Shown: positions 18,203-26,192 of the stretch, piece after piece
Layout of the letters: each line of letters starts with the position of its first letter
How positions within the stretch are numbered: position 1 is the first letter of the stretch
Assembly: GCF_900172295.1 (NCBI RefSeq)
Contig: NZ_FWFL01000002.1
Location: forward strand, 434,001-498,000
Source of the DNA: Roseovarius litorisediminis
GTDB taxonomy: Bacteria > Pseudomonadota > Alphaproteobacteria > Rhodobacterales > Rhodobacteraceae
Length of the DNA stretch: 64,000 nt
Direction of reading: 5' to 3'
Notes under the pieces: model-generated
The model's database searches: none
Seen by the model: the letters and a program-made list of their open reading frames with translations, nothing else
What the model was told of the DNA's origin: nothing
Translations under genes and position numbers: made by a program

Positions 18203-18233
18203 CTGGTATATCCCAAGGATTAGTCTGGTATAT
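18203..18233. promoter_or_regulatory. Direct-repeat operator candidate in the gntR-phyH divergent region
   Basis: CTGGTATAT occurs at 18203-18211 and again at 18225-18233, 22 bp apart (two helical turns). The repeats sit 19 and 27 bp from the gntR and phyH starts respectively. The AT-rich cores could also serve as -10 elements. The position fits a binding site for the adjacent GntR protein; this is inferred from placement. Confidence 0.5.
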
Positions 18234-18260
18234 TCTAGGGACGGTGATGGTAAAACGGAT

Positions 18261-19130
18261 ATGGCTCAGCTGACACAGGATCAGAAGGATCAGTTCTGGC
18301 GTGACGGCGTTCTTGTGGTCGGGGACGCAGTGAGCCCTGAGCAACTGGCCGATTTGCGCAAGACGTTTGCGGGCTGGGTCGAGGAAAGCCGCGCCCATCA
18401 GGACGACTACGGCGAGACGCTGGATGGTCGTCCACGCTTTGATCTGCAACCCGGGCATAACGCCGAAGTTCCCGGCCTTCGCCGGGTCCAGTCGCCCGAG
18501 GAGATATCAGAGGTTTTTGCAAACACGATGCGCAATGCCCGAACGGTCGATCTTTGTGCTGAACTGATAGGTCCCGGCATCCGGTTTCATCATGGCAAGG
18601 TTAATTCCAAACTTCCAGGCACGGCAACCAAGGTCAAATGGCATCAGGATTTCCCGTTTGAGCCTATGACCAATGACGACATGATCACCTGTCTGCTGTT
18701 CATTGATGACGTGACGCTGGAGAACGGCCCGCTGGAGGTCATCCCCGGCACGCACAAGGGGCCGATTTATTCGCACTGGCGCAATGGCGTGTTTACCGGG
18801 GCCGTTGCCGATGATGTGATAGAAGGGCGCGAAAGCGAGATCGTGAAATGTACCGGCAAGGCCGGATCCGTCTGCTTGATGCATGCCAACCTGCTGCATG
18901 GCTCGGCACCGAACCTGTCGAATGATCCGCGCACACTCTACATTGCGACCTACTACGCCGAAGATGCGATAGAGCTGAGCCCGAACCATCTGCCCAGCAC
19001 TCTGACACATGAATTGGTTCGAGGCGAAGCGTCGGGACGGGTGCGGTGTACGGCATATCAGATGGAATTGCCCGTAGTCCCCGAGGGCACGTCGTTTTTC
19101 GCACAACAGGAATCGGCTGACGCTGGTTGA
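18261..19130 (+). CDS. Phytanoyl-CoA dioxygenase (PhyH) family protein
   Basis: 289 residues from the ATG giving MAQLTQDQKDQFWRDG. It has the PhyH-type Fe(II)/2-oxoglutarate fold with the iron-binding His-x-Asp in VKWHQDFPFEP, the LENGPLEVIPGTHKGP segment following it, and a distal His in MHANLLHGSAPN. Known for the family: hydroxylation of small acids, amines or phosphonates. The substrate is unknown. It is divergently transcribed from the damaged GntR/M24 operon, so it was probably part of the same regulated pathway. The Shine-Dalgarno is weak. Confidence 0.87.
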   Translation: MAQLTQDQKDQFWRDGVLVVGDAVSPEQLADLRKTFAGWVEESRAHQDDYGETLDGRPRFDLQPGHNAEVPGLRRVQSPEEISEVFANTMRNARTVDLCAELIGPGIRFHHGKVNSKLPGTATKVKWHQDFPFEPMTNDDMITCLLFIDDVTLENGPLEVIPGTHKGPIYSHWRNGVFTGAVADDVIEGRESEIVKCTGKAGSVCLMHANLLHGSAPNLSNDPRTLYIATYYAEDAIELSPNHLPSTLTHELVRGEASGRVRCTAYQMELPVVPEGTSFFAQQESADAG

Positions 19131-19817
19131 TCAAAACCCTTCCCGATGCGCGGTACCTGTGTTCAATTTCGTCGCGCATTATGCAAATATTGCGAACTGG
19201 CCTCGCCTTTTGCCGCATACCAGTTCAACAGCCGCTTTCTGTGACAGGCGTTATATTCAAGCCTGAAGGTCGCCCAGACCGGTACGTCCACTTCAAAGAA
19301 TCATTACCCATTGCTTTTTCGAAAGTTTCGCAGACAGACTTGATTTTGAATTATTTCATCAAATTTAGGCATCGAAGCACTATGATTATAATTGTTCTGA
19401 TAATGGAAACGCTCTTTTTTATCGACCGTTGGGGAGATTGATTTGTTCAGAACAAAGGAATGTTACGGCCTTCGCAGTTAAACCAGCAAATTTCTTGCGC
19501 CAGAATTCTGTAGTTCCGTGGTGAAAATATTTTAAGTGCTTATGCTGGCTTAATAAAAGGTGAAACCTTGGGCCGTCGTAGCGAGAAGATCACTCTCGCC
19601 CCTCGAACTGGTTTCATATTGCATCTGTTGTTTATTTTGATCACAAACCCGTGAGATTGCAAAGCGCAGCCAAGCGCAGAATGCGTCCGGAACCCGGTGC
19701 AGAACGGCCGGAAAAGTTGACTTTTCATGCATTTACAAGTTACCGTCAGCCGACGGGCGTAATTTTAGCCCGGCAAGTAAACTTTAATTTTTTTGTTATT
19801 TCTGGGGGGAAATGACC
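19131..19817. other. Long intergenic region, AT-rich in part
   Basis: Nearly 690 bases with no convincing gene. The part from about 19330 to 19460 is clearly more AT-rich than the surroundings. No tRNA, hairpin terminator or repeat was recognised. The distal end must contain the promoter of the VPLPA-CTERM gene. Low GC and lack of coding are compatible with a recombination or insertion scar. Confidence 0.4.
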
Positions 19818-20948
19818 ATGAAAAGACTTCTAACCCTGTTTGCGGTGTTGGCGCTGTCGGCGACTGCCGCATCCGCCAGCCACTTCCGCGGCGGAACTCT
19901 GATTCCTTCCGTAGATGCTAACGGCTTGCTGACAGTTACCGGCGAAAGCTTTTGGCGCAAAAATTCTTTCGGAGCAATTAATAATATCACCGTCACCGGC
20001 CCGGGTGGAAGTGTTACTGACGTCCGCACAAACATAGTATCCGACGACGCAGTCACTGACTCGCGCCGGTTATCTGTTGTCGAGACCTTCGAGGCGCAGC
20101 TGACCAGGGCTGGCACATACACGATCAGCTTCTCAAGTTGTTGCTGGGTTGGCGGTGTACCCAATAACACGACCACAAGCAGTTTCGGGCTTCAGTCCGT
20201 CATCGTCTGGGATGGGCAAACCGCTACGACACCGATCAATTTTTCGCTGAACAATATTCAGCAAGAGGTCTCGCGCTTGTCGGCCTATTCCGACAACCTA
20301 GGCGTTACGGGTCCCGGCCCCTTCACGTACGACGATACGTTCCTTGCGACCGGTCTTGGGTCCAACCCTGCCGGGTATGACATCGACTCAAACGGTACGA
20401 TCACCATGCCGTTGTCAACTACCAGTGCGATTTTGGACAATACGTCGAACACAGGTAGCGGGATCAACGAAGGTGCCGACCTTGCGCATTCGGGCCAGAT
20501 CAATTCCGCTGATGGCTCGTCGGTTCAGTATGTATGGGTGTTTGATGCCACAAATGCCGCCGGCAATAATTCTCCGGATGTTGATGACGTTGTCATCAAT
20601 GCAGTCGTTGGCGACAATATCAACACGCTGATCACCGCGATTGACCCTGACGGGGACCCTGTGACGCTGTCACTCACGTCCTTTAACGGGCCGGGTGGCG
20701 CTGTGGGCAATGGCGGGTTCGTCGACAACGGAAACGATACCGGCACGTTTACCTGGAATTCGAATGGTTTCGCTCCGGGCACGTATATCGCGGCGATCCT
20801 GGGCTCGGACGGGTCACTCACCGATACTGGTTCGATCAGGATCAACCTGACCGCACGTACTGGCGGCCAGGTCCCGCTTCCGGCAACCGCCTATCTGATG
20901 ATTGCAAGTCTTGGGGCGCTGGGCGCGATGCGCCGCCGCAAGAAGTAA
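19818..20948 (+). CDS. Secreted protein with VPLPA-CTERM sorting signal
   Basis: 376 residues from the ATG at 19818, eight bases after GGGGGG; the ATG two codons earlier is too close to the Shine-Dalgarno. A signal peptide (MKRLLTLFAVLALSATAASA) is followed by a Ser/Thr/Asn/Gly-rich beta-type ectodomain. The C-terminus is the VPLPA motif, a hydrophobic helix and a basic tail (VPLPATAYLMIASL, MRRRKK). Known for PEP-CTERM-like systems: such tails are processed by exosortases and often mark surface or matrix proteins. No ligand or enzyme domain was recognised. A strong terminator follows. Confidence 0.85.
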   Translation: MKRLLTLFAVLALSATAASASHFRGGTLIPSVDANGLLTVTGESFWRKNSFGAINNITVTGPGGSVTDVRTNIVSDDAVTDSRRLSVVETFEAQLTRAGTYTISFSSCCWVGGVPNNTTTSSFGLQSVIVWDGQTATTPINFSLNNIQQEVSRLSAYSDNLGVTGPGPFTYDDTFLATGLGSNPAGYDIDSNGTITMPLSTTSAILDNTSNTGSGINEGADLAHSGQINSADGSSVQYVWVFDATNAAGNNSPDVDDVVINAVVGDNINTLITAIDPDGDPVTLSLTSFNGPGGAVGNGGFVDNGNDTGTFTWNSNGFAPGTYIAAILGSDGSLTDTGSIRINLTARTGGQVPLPATAYLMIASLGALGAMRRRKK

Positions 20949-20986
20949 CATCATTGCGCGTCGTCTGATGCAGTCTGGAAACCGAA

Positions 20987-21018
20987 AACGGGCCGATAGA
21001 ATATCGGCCCGTTTTTTT
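20987..21018 (+). terminator. Rho-independent terminator after the VPLPA-CTERM gene
   Basis: Perfect 12-bp stem AACGGGCCGATA / TATCGGCCCGTT, three-base loop and a run of T. It separates the VPLPA-CTERM gene from the TPR/SOD-like gene, which therefore needs its own promoter or readthrough. Confidence 0.9.
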
Positions 21019-21059
21019 CGTATATTGTTTTACGCATTAAAGAATTTGGAGGATTTCAG

Positions 21060-23471
21060 ATGATTCGCGTCTCGCGTGCCCTGTTCGCGGCTGCCCTGAT
21101 ATTTACAGCACCGCTGGCCGAGGCGGCCACAATGAGTGATGACGCCGCGAGCGGCTTTACGGGATCAGAGTTCGGCTGGCTGCTGCACAAAGATCTTCTG
21201 GCTACACCAATAGTATCGCGGGGCGATCCTGATGCGCTGGCCCTTGTCGCGCGCGCTATGCGTGATGATGATCCGCGCGCTGGACTTGGCCTGCAGAACT
21301 ACTTGAAACGCTTCCCACGGGATCCGGCGGCCTTTGATCTGGCCGGAACGCACCTGCTGATCAAGGACCAGCCGCGAGAAGCTGTGCTTTCACTGGGACA
21401 GGCGCTAAAGATTCAACCCGATCTGCCGTGGACGCGGGCAAAGTATGGCGCTGCATTGTATCTGCTCGAACAGGATTACGCCGCACGCAAGCAATTGGCC
21501 CGCGTGCTTGAAACGGACCCTGACAACCCTCTGGCGCTGCGCTGGCTGCAGAAGATCGCGCTGGACGACGGGGATCTGAACGCTGCGATCCGTTATGGCC
21601 AGCGGTCTTTGTCCGCGTTTGGCCTGCCGCAATCAAAGGTCAACGCGGCGCATGTCGATCTGGCCCTGCTTTATGTCCGTGCGGGGTGGTGGGAAGATGC
21701 GTTCGATCTTTTGTCACCGGTGCTGAGCGCGCCGCGCCTTGACGCACCGGATCAGTTTGCAGCTGGAGTTCTTGGCACGCTTGCACAGGTTTCCACCGAG
21801 ATTCACCAGCCTGTGGCCGCGCGAAAGGCGCTGGACCGGATCGCAGCGCGCATATCGTCCGAGGTTTATGCCAATCCGCCCTGGGCCATCCTTGAGGCGA
21901 GAACATTGCGACTGGAGGGTCGTGCAAACGAGGCCATGGCCATTCTCGACCGGCTGTCTAGCACGCCACAGGCTGCACGTTCGCTGATCGCCGAGCGTTC
22001 GATGACCCGCATAGATACCGGCGAAACCGATGCCGCATTACAGGATATCGCCAGCACCATAAGCAACGATCCGGCAGGTGAGACGGCGCAGCTGGTCGCG
22101 CTATACCGGACCGTAGCTGCGGCGGCGGGCTGGCCCGAGGGTGCGTTGAAGCAGCTGGAAAACGCACTGCCGTCAAAACCGGCGCCAGCGATTGCGCTGG
22201 AACTGGCGCGCACCGAGGCCGAGGGCGGCGCCCCGGAAGGGGCCCGCGCACGCGTGAGCGCGCTGCTGCAAAGCACCCAGTCGGTGCCTGTGCCGCTGCG
22301 GGTCGAAGCGTTGCAACTGGCCGCCGGGCTGGATTATGCCGAAGGTAACAGACCAGCGGCGATCAAGCGGATCCGCGATGCGCTGGAACTGACGCCTTCG
22401 AACGAATTTCTTTGGCTGACACTGGCCGCATACACCCATGATAGCGGCGGGCATGCCCATGCAACGGCTGATCCCGGGCATGTGGGCCTGCGTGAAATAT
22501 TGGTGGAGGCCAGCGAGGCGGTGCCGGATAGCGCGACGATCTGGGGTGAGTTGGGGATCCTGGATTTCACCTCGGGCAATACAGAGAGCGCAGCTGAGAT
22601 GCTTCTCAAGGCGGTCGAACTGGCGCCCGCCCGTCCCGAGATCAACCTGCTGGCTGCGTTGGCCCTCGCAGATTCCGGCGGTGATCTGGATAAGGCCAAG
22701 GCTTTGGCCGAATTCTCGCGGCAGGTGGACCCTGACAATCCGGCAACCAAGGACGCCGCCGGCTGGGTAGCCTACCGGCGTGATGGTGCCAGCGAGGCAA
22801 GTCTGGCGCTTCTGAATGAGGCGCATGAGGCGGACCCATCGGACGTTACCACGCAACGGCACCGGGCTGAGTTGCTTATGGAACTCGGGCAGGTGGACGC
22901 TGCCGCCGACGCGGCACTTGCATCGCTGTCTGGAGAGCTGGCGGCGCATGACAGAGAGACGGCGAGGAAAATTCTGTTAAAGCTGCGTCCCGCGGACCGA
23001 GTTGTTAGCCCAATCAGGCTGTTGACGAATGATGGGGCGGGTACTGAAATCGGGCGCGCGGTTTTCGAGCGTGGTGCCGAACGAGGGGTGATCGTGACGC
23101 TATCTGGCAAGGGCCTGCCCTCCGGCGCAAACCCCGTTCACATACACGAGATACCTTCCTGCAGCCCTGGGCCTGATGGTACCGTGGGCGGCGCGGCGGG
23201 TCCGCATTATGGAATGGATCATAGCGCCCATATGATGAAGGATGGCACCGACATGCAGGCGGGCGAGATGGATCATTCCACCCACTCGCATAGTGGTGAG
23301 TCCGCACCCAGAGGCGACCTGCCGGCGGCCAGCGTGGGTAAAGAGGGTGTGTTTGATGTCCGCATCGACGCCAATTGGCTGACCCTGGACGAAGTGCGGG
23401 GCCGTTCACTGATGATCCACGATGGATCCAAGCCCGGAGAACCGAAAATCGCCTGTGCCATCATCGGTTGA
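21060..23471 (+). CDS. Secreted TPR protein with C-terminal Cu/Zn superoxide dismutase-like domain
   Basis: 803 residues with a signal peptide (MIRVSRALFAAALIFTAPLAEA). Residues about 30-640 are helical TPR-type repeats, for example HLLIKDQPREAVLSLGQALK and PWTRAKYGAALYLLEQDY. Residues about 651-803 look like a SodC domain: His694-x-His696 in PVHIHEIPSC, Cys701, GPH with His716, His724 at the spacing of the second zinc ligand, GDLP with Asp753, His787 in RSLMIHDG, and Cys799 in IACAIIG. Two features deviate. The His normally three residues before the zinc Asp is a Pro, and the Arg normally three residues before the last Cys is Lys797. A Met/His-rich insert fills residues 716-745. The domain is likely periplasmic and metal-binding; dismutase activity is uncertain. 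Confidence 0.8.
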   Translation: MIRVSRALFAAALIFTAPLAEAATMSDDAASGFTGSEFGWLLHKDLLATPIVSRGDPDALALVARAMRDDDPRAGLGLQNYLKRFPRDPAAFDLAGTHLLIKDQPREAVLSLGQALKIQPDLPWTRAKYGAALYLLEQDYAARKQLARVLETDPDNPLALRWLQKIALDDGDLNAAIRYGQRSLSAFGLPQSKVNAAHVDLALLYVRAGWWEDAFDLLSPVLSAPRLDAPDQFAAGVLGTLAQVSTEIHQPVAARKALDRIAARISSEVYANPPWAILEARTLRLEGRANEAMAILDRLSSTPQAARSLIAERSMTRIDTGETDAALQDIASTISNDPAGETAQLVALYRTVAAAAGWPEGALKQLENALPSKPAPAIALELARTEAEGGAPEGARARVSALLQSTQSVPVPLRVEALQLAAGLDYAEGNRPAAIKRIRDALELTPSNEFLWLTLAAYTHDSGGHAHATADPGHVGLREILVEASEAVPDSATIWGELGILDFTSGNTESAAEMLLKAVELAPARPEINLLAALALADSGGDLDKAKALAEFSRQVDPDNPATKDAAGWVAYRRDGASEASLALLNEAHEADPSDVTTQRHRAELLMELGQVDAAADAALASLSGELAAHDRETARKILLKLRPADRVVSPIRLLTNDGAGTEIGRAVFERGAERGVIVTLSGKGLPSGANPVHIHEIPSCSPGPDGTVGGAAGPHYGMDHSAHMMKDGTDMQAGEMDHSTHSHSGESAPRGDLPAASVGKEGVFDVRIDANWLTLDEVRGRSLMIHDGSKPGEPKIACAIIG

Positions 23472-23853
23472 ACCAAGCATCGCAGCGCTCCGAGCCGTGT
23501 TGCGCACAGAGTGTTGCTTTGGTCACTGAAGAAGTACAGCCACCCTCGCGCTTGCGAAAAAACAATTGGCAAAGCCCACAAGGACCGCCGGTAGCACGAC
23601 GAATTCCGCTTGCTGAGTACCGCGAAGGTGGTCAAACCGGTTGCCTGCTTGCGGCGCTGCCAAGTGGGTGAGCATTAGCGTCCGACATCGGCTCAGGATG
23701 AGCTGTTATCGAGTTGGACTGGGCGGGCTTGCCGGCGCCTGACCTTCCCGAATTGACATGGATCAGTGAAGAAAGCCCGCCGGCATGGCATCTCGTTCGG
23801 GACAAGGCCGAGCATGTGCTGTCCCTGCCATTGGCCCAAACAAAGGAACCGGA
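23472..23853. other. Intergenic region before cbpA
   Basis: 380 bases with no gene that could be supported. A short open stretch near 23707-23850 on the plus strand is cut by a stop and has no good start. No terminator with a T-run was seen after the TPR/SOD-like gene. The end holds the cbpA ribosome-binding site AAAGGAACCGGA. Confidence 0.4.
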
Positions 23854-24801
23854 ATGCTCAACGATCCTTACGAAGCCCTTGGTCTGACCAAATCGGCCAC
23901 GACTGAGGACATCAAGAAAGCCTATCGTAAACTTGTGCGAACAAGCCATCCTGACCTGCACCCCGATGATGCAGGTGCCGAGGAACGGTTCAAGGCCATC
24001 GCTGCGGCATATGACATCCTGAAAGACCCGGAGACCCGAGCGCGCTTTGATGCGGGCGAGATCGACGGGCTTGGTGCAGAGCAGCCGCAGCGTCAGTATT
24101 ATAGGGACTTCTCGGATTCACCCGAGAATGTGTATCACCGCAGAGGCGGATTTGGTGCAAATGCTGATCCCGCCGACATATTTGCCGATATTTTGCGTGC
24201 TCGGGCGCGTCAGGGGGGCGGCAATGATTTCAGTGAGCGTGGATTCCAGGCATCTGGAGCAAACGTGCGCTATACGCTCGAAGTGCCATTTCTGGATGCC
24301 GCGCGAGGAGCTGAAACCCGTATCACGCTGCCGGATGGCCAAAGCCTTGCCGTCAAGATCCCCCGCGGTACCGAAGATGGCCAGACCTTGCGTCTACGTG
24401 GCAAGGGCGGGCCTGGCTTCGGTGGTGGACCGGCCGGGGATGCGTTGATTACAGTTCTTGTACGACCCCATGCAGTGTTTCGCCGTGAAGGCGAGGACAT
24501 CGTGTTGACGCTGCCGATCACCATTGCTGAGGCCGTTCTGGGCGGCAAGGTAACCGCGCCGACGATTGACGGCCCGGTGGGGCTGAATATTCCTCCGGGT
24601 GCCAGTTCGGGCAGGGTCCTGCGCCTGCGTGGCCGCGGTATTGCGCGGGCAGGACGCAAGACAAAAGGCGACCAAAGGGTTGAGTTGAAGATTGTTGTGC
24701 CGCCTGATCCGGATGACAGCTTGCGCGACTTCCTTTCGGAATGGCGCAAGACACACTCATTCGACCCGCGCGCCGATCTACTGAAAGAGGCAGGGACATG
24801 A
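23854..24801 (+). CDS. cbpA: CbpA-type DnaJ co-chaperone
   Basis: 315 residues from the ATG giving MLNDPYEALGL; longer upstream frames are not part of the J-domain. The J-domain (residues 1-70) has the HPD motif in SHPDLHPDD, followed by a Gly/Phe-containing linker. Two C-terminal substrate-binding domains follow (LEVPFLDAARGAETRI, GDALITVLVRPH, LRLRGRGIARAGRK). There is no CxxCxGxG zinc finger, so it is a class II/CbpA-like J-protein that stimulates DnaK. It overlaps the next gene by four bases, a CbpM-like modulator, which strengthens the call. Confidence 0.9.
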   Translation: MLNDPYEALGLTKSATTEDIKKAYRKLVRTSHPDLHPDDAGAEERFKAIAAAYDILKDPETRARFDAGEIDGLGAEQPQRQYYRDFSDSPENVYHRRGGFGANADPADIFADILRARARQGGGNDFSERGFQASGANVRYTLEVPFLDAARGAETRITLPDGQSLAVKIPRGTEDGQTLRLRGKGGPGFGGGPAGDALITVLVRPHAVFRREGEDIVLTLPITIAEAVLGGKVTAPTIDGPVGLNIPPGASSGRVLRLRGRGIARAGRKTKGDQRVELKIVVPPDPDDSLRDFLSEWRKTHSFDPRADLLKEAGT

Positions 24802-25127
24802 CTGACCGGTTCTCCGAAGACGACGTTATAACGACCGTTACCCGATTGACTCGTCACCAGCTTGTCCGCTTCATCGAAGGCGAGTTGGTCAAACCGCAGC
24901 GCGACGCTGGCGAATATGTCTTTCGTCGTATCGATATCGCGCGGCTGGAATTTTTGTGTGACCTTTCCCACGACCTCGAACTGGATGAGGCGGCGCTTGG
25001 TATTGTGATCTCGCTCGTCGATCAGTTGCACGCCGCACGGCAGGACCTTAATGCTTTGGCGCGCGCGATTGACATTTTGCCACCGGATTTGCGGGCAAGC
25101 ATCTTGGCGGCACTGAAAGAGTCCTGA
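24798..25127 (+). CDS. cbpM: CbpM-like chaperone modulator (MerR-type fold)
   Basis: 109 residues starting in the ATGA overlap with cbpA. The N-terminus (MTDRFSEDDVITTVTRLTRH, LVRFIEGELVKP) and the following FRRIDIARLEFLCDLSHDL have the helix pattern of CbpM, a MerR-like protein that binds the J-domain of CbpA and inhibits its co-chaperone activity. The pairing and overlap imply coupled expression. Sequence similarity to characterised CbpM is recalled rather than computed. Confidence 0.75.
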   Translation: MTDRFSEDDVITTVTRLTRHQLVRFIEGELVKPQRDAGEYVFRRIDIARLEFLCDLSHDLELDEAALGIVISLVDQLHAARQDLNALARAIDILPPDLRASILAALKES

Positions 25128-25631
25128 GCGGCCTTGGAAAGATACTTGCATCCTGATGCTGGCCGCGTGTTCGAATTAGCCCGGTCAGGTAGGGCAAGCG
25201 CTTTGGCCCGGGACTGTTTTAATGATCGTCCTATGACGCCAAAATGGTTTGACAAAAAGCGCAGGCGTCGGCCGGACCGACGGGCTAATTATTTTGCTAC
25301 CCGCGGGCGCCTGATATGGAATAGGGATGCGACCACCACAAAATCACGAAATATGTCGATGCTTTGGTGATGGAATCGCTAAATCGTAAGAAAAAGTGAA
25401 CTTTTTCTCCCTTTAAATTTTGCGCAAACGGTCGCAGGGGGGGTAAGTTGCTGAAAACACGTTGTATTCTATAGTATACAATGTTTTTCAACTGGCTTGC
25501 GGGGTGCGACAGGCACTGTTATACCCCAGCCGAATTTCGGTGTTTCTTATAAGTATCATCGCACGCAAACGTCCCCGGAAGCGGCCAAGACAGGCTTGCC
25601 CAACCGGGGCCAGATTATCGGAAGGGTGGAC
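25128..25631. other. Upstream region of the atp operon
   Basis: 500 bases between cbpM and atpH. The section from about 25300 to 25500 is AT-rich and includes a near-perfect 20-bp palindrome, listed separately. A TTTGACAAAAAG stretch near 25246 could be a -35 element, but the spacing to a -10 is not convincing. No gene is supported; a small frame encoding a basic peptide at about 25134-25370 has no conserved look. Confidence 0.45.
25462..25481. promoter_or_regulatory. Near-perfect palindrome upstream of atpH
   Basis: TTGTATTCTATAGTATACAA reads the same on both strands at 18 of 20 positions. It lies about 150 bp before the atpH start in the AT-rich leader. It may be an operator, or the core of the atp promoter (TATAGTATACA). 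No cognate regulator can be named. Confidence 0.4.
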
Positions 25632-26192
25632 GTGTCCGAACCAGCTTCGATCTCCTCCGGCATTGCCGCGCGCTATGCCACTGCCATTTTCGAGATTTCG
25701 AAAGAGAGTAAGTCTCTGGCGAAGCTTGAAACCAACCTCACCGATCTTGCCCAATCCCTTGGCGACAGTGCCGATCTGAACGAGCTGATTTCCAGCCCGG
25801 TCATCTCGCGCGGCGATCAGGGGGCGGCCATTGCGGCCATCGGCAAGAAAATGAAACTGATGCCTGCACTGCAGAACGGTCTGAGCCTGATGGCTGAGAA
25901 CCGCCGCCTGTTCGTGCTGCCGCAACTGATTGCGCAACTGCGCGGGATGATTGCGGATGACAAGGGTGAAGTGACTGCCGACGTGACCAGTGCCAAGGCG
26001 CTGACCAAGGCACAATCCGACAAACTGGCCAAGACGCTGAAGGCGCGTGTGGGCAAGGATGTCAAGATCAATGCGACCGTCGATGAGGGTATCATCGGCG
26101 GTCTTATCGTAAAGGTGGGTTCGAAAATGATCGATACGTCGATCCGCTCGCGCCTCAATTCCCTCCAGAATGCAATGAAAGAGGTCGGATAA
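25632..26192 (+). CDS. atpH: ATP synthase F1 subunit delta
   Basis: 186 residues from a GTG start at 25632 placed by GAAGGG just upstream and by the usual rhodobacterial beginning SEPASISSGIAARYATAIFE. The helical N-domain is followed by the C-terminal KAQSDKLAKTLKARVGKDVK and the GGLIVKVGSKMIDTSIRSRL motif. Known role: part of the peripheral stalk that joins F1 to the b/b' subunits of Fo. First gene of the operon; its TAA touches the atpA ATG. The Fo genes are not in the window, as is usual where F1 and Fo genes are separate. Confidence 0.95.
   Translation: MSEPASISSGIAARYATAIFEISKESKSLAKLETNLTDLAQSLGDSADLNELISSPVISRGDQGAAIAAIGKKMKLMPALQNGLSLMAENRRLFVLPQLIAQLRGMIADDKGEVTADVTSAKALTKAQSDKLAKTLKARVGKDVKINATVDEGIIGGLIVKVGSKMIDTSIRSRLNSLQNAMKEVG

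Noticed and set aside
23707..23850. Possible small gene before cbpA (open stretch with a plausible amino-acid mix)
   Set aside because: No ATG/GTG/TTG start with a ribosome-binding site in a sensible place, an upstream stop in frame, and it runs over the cbpA start.
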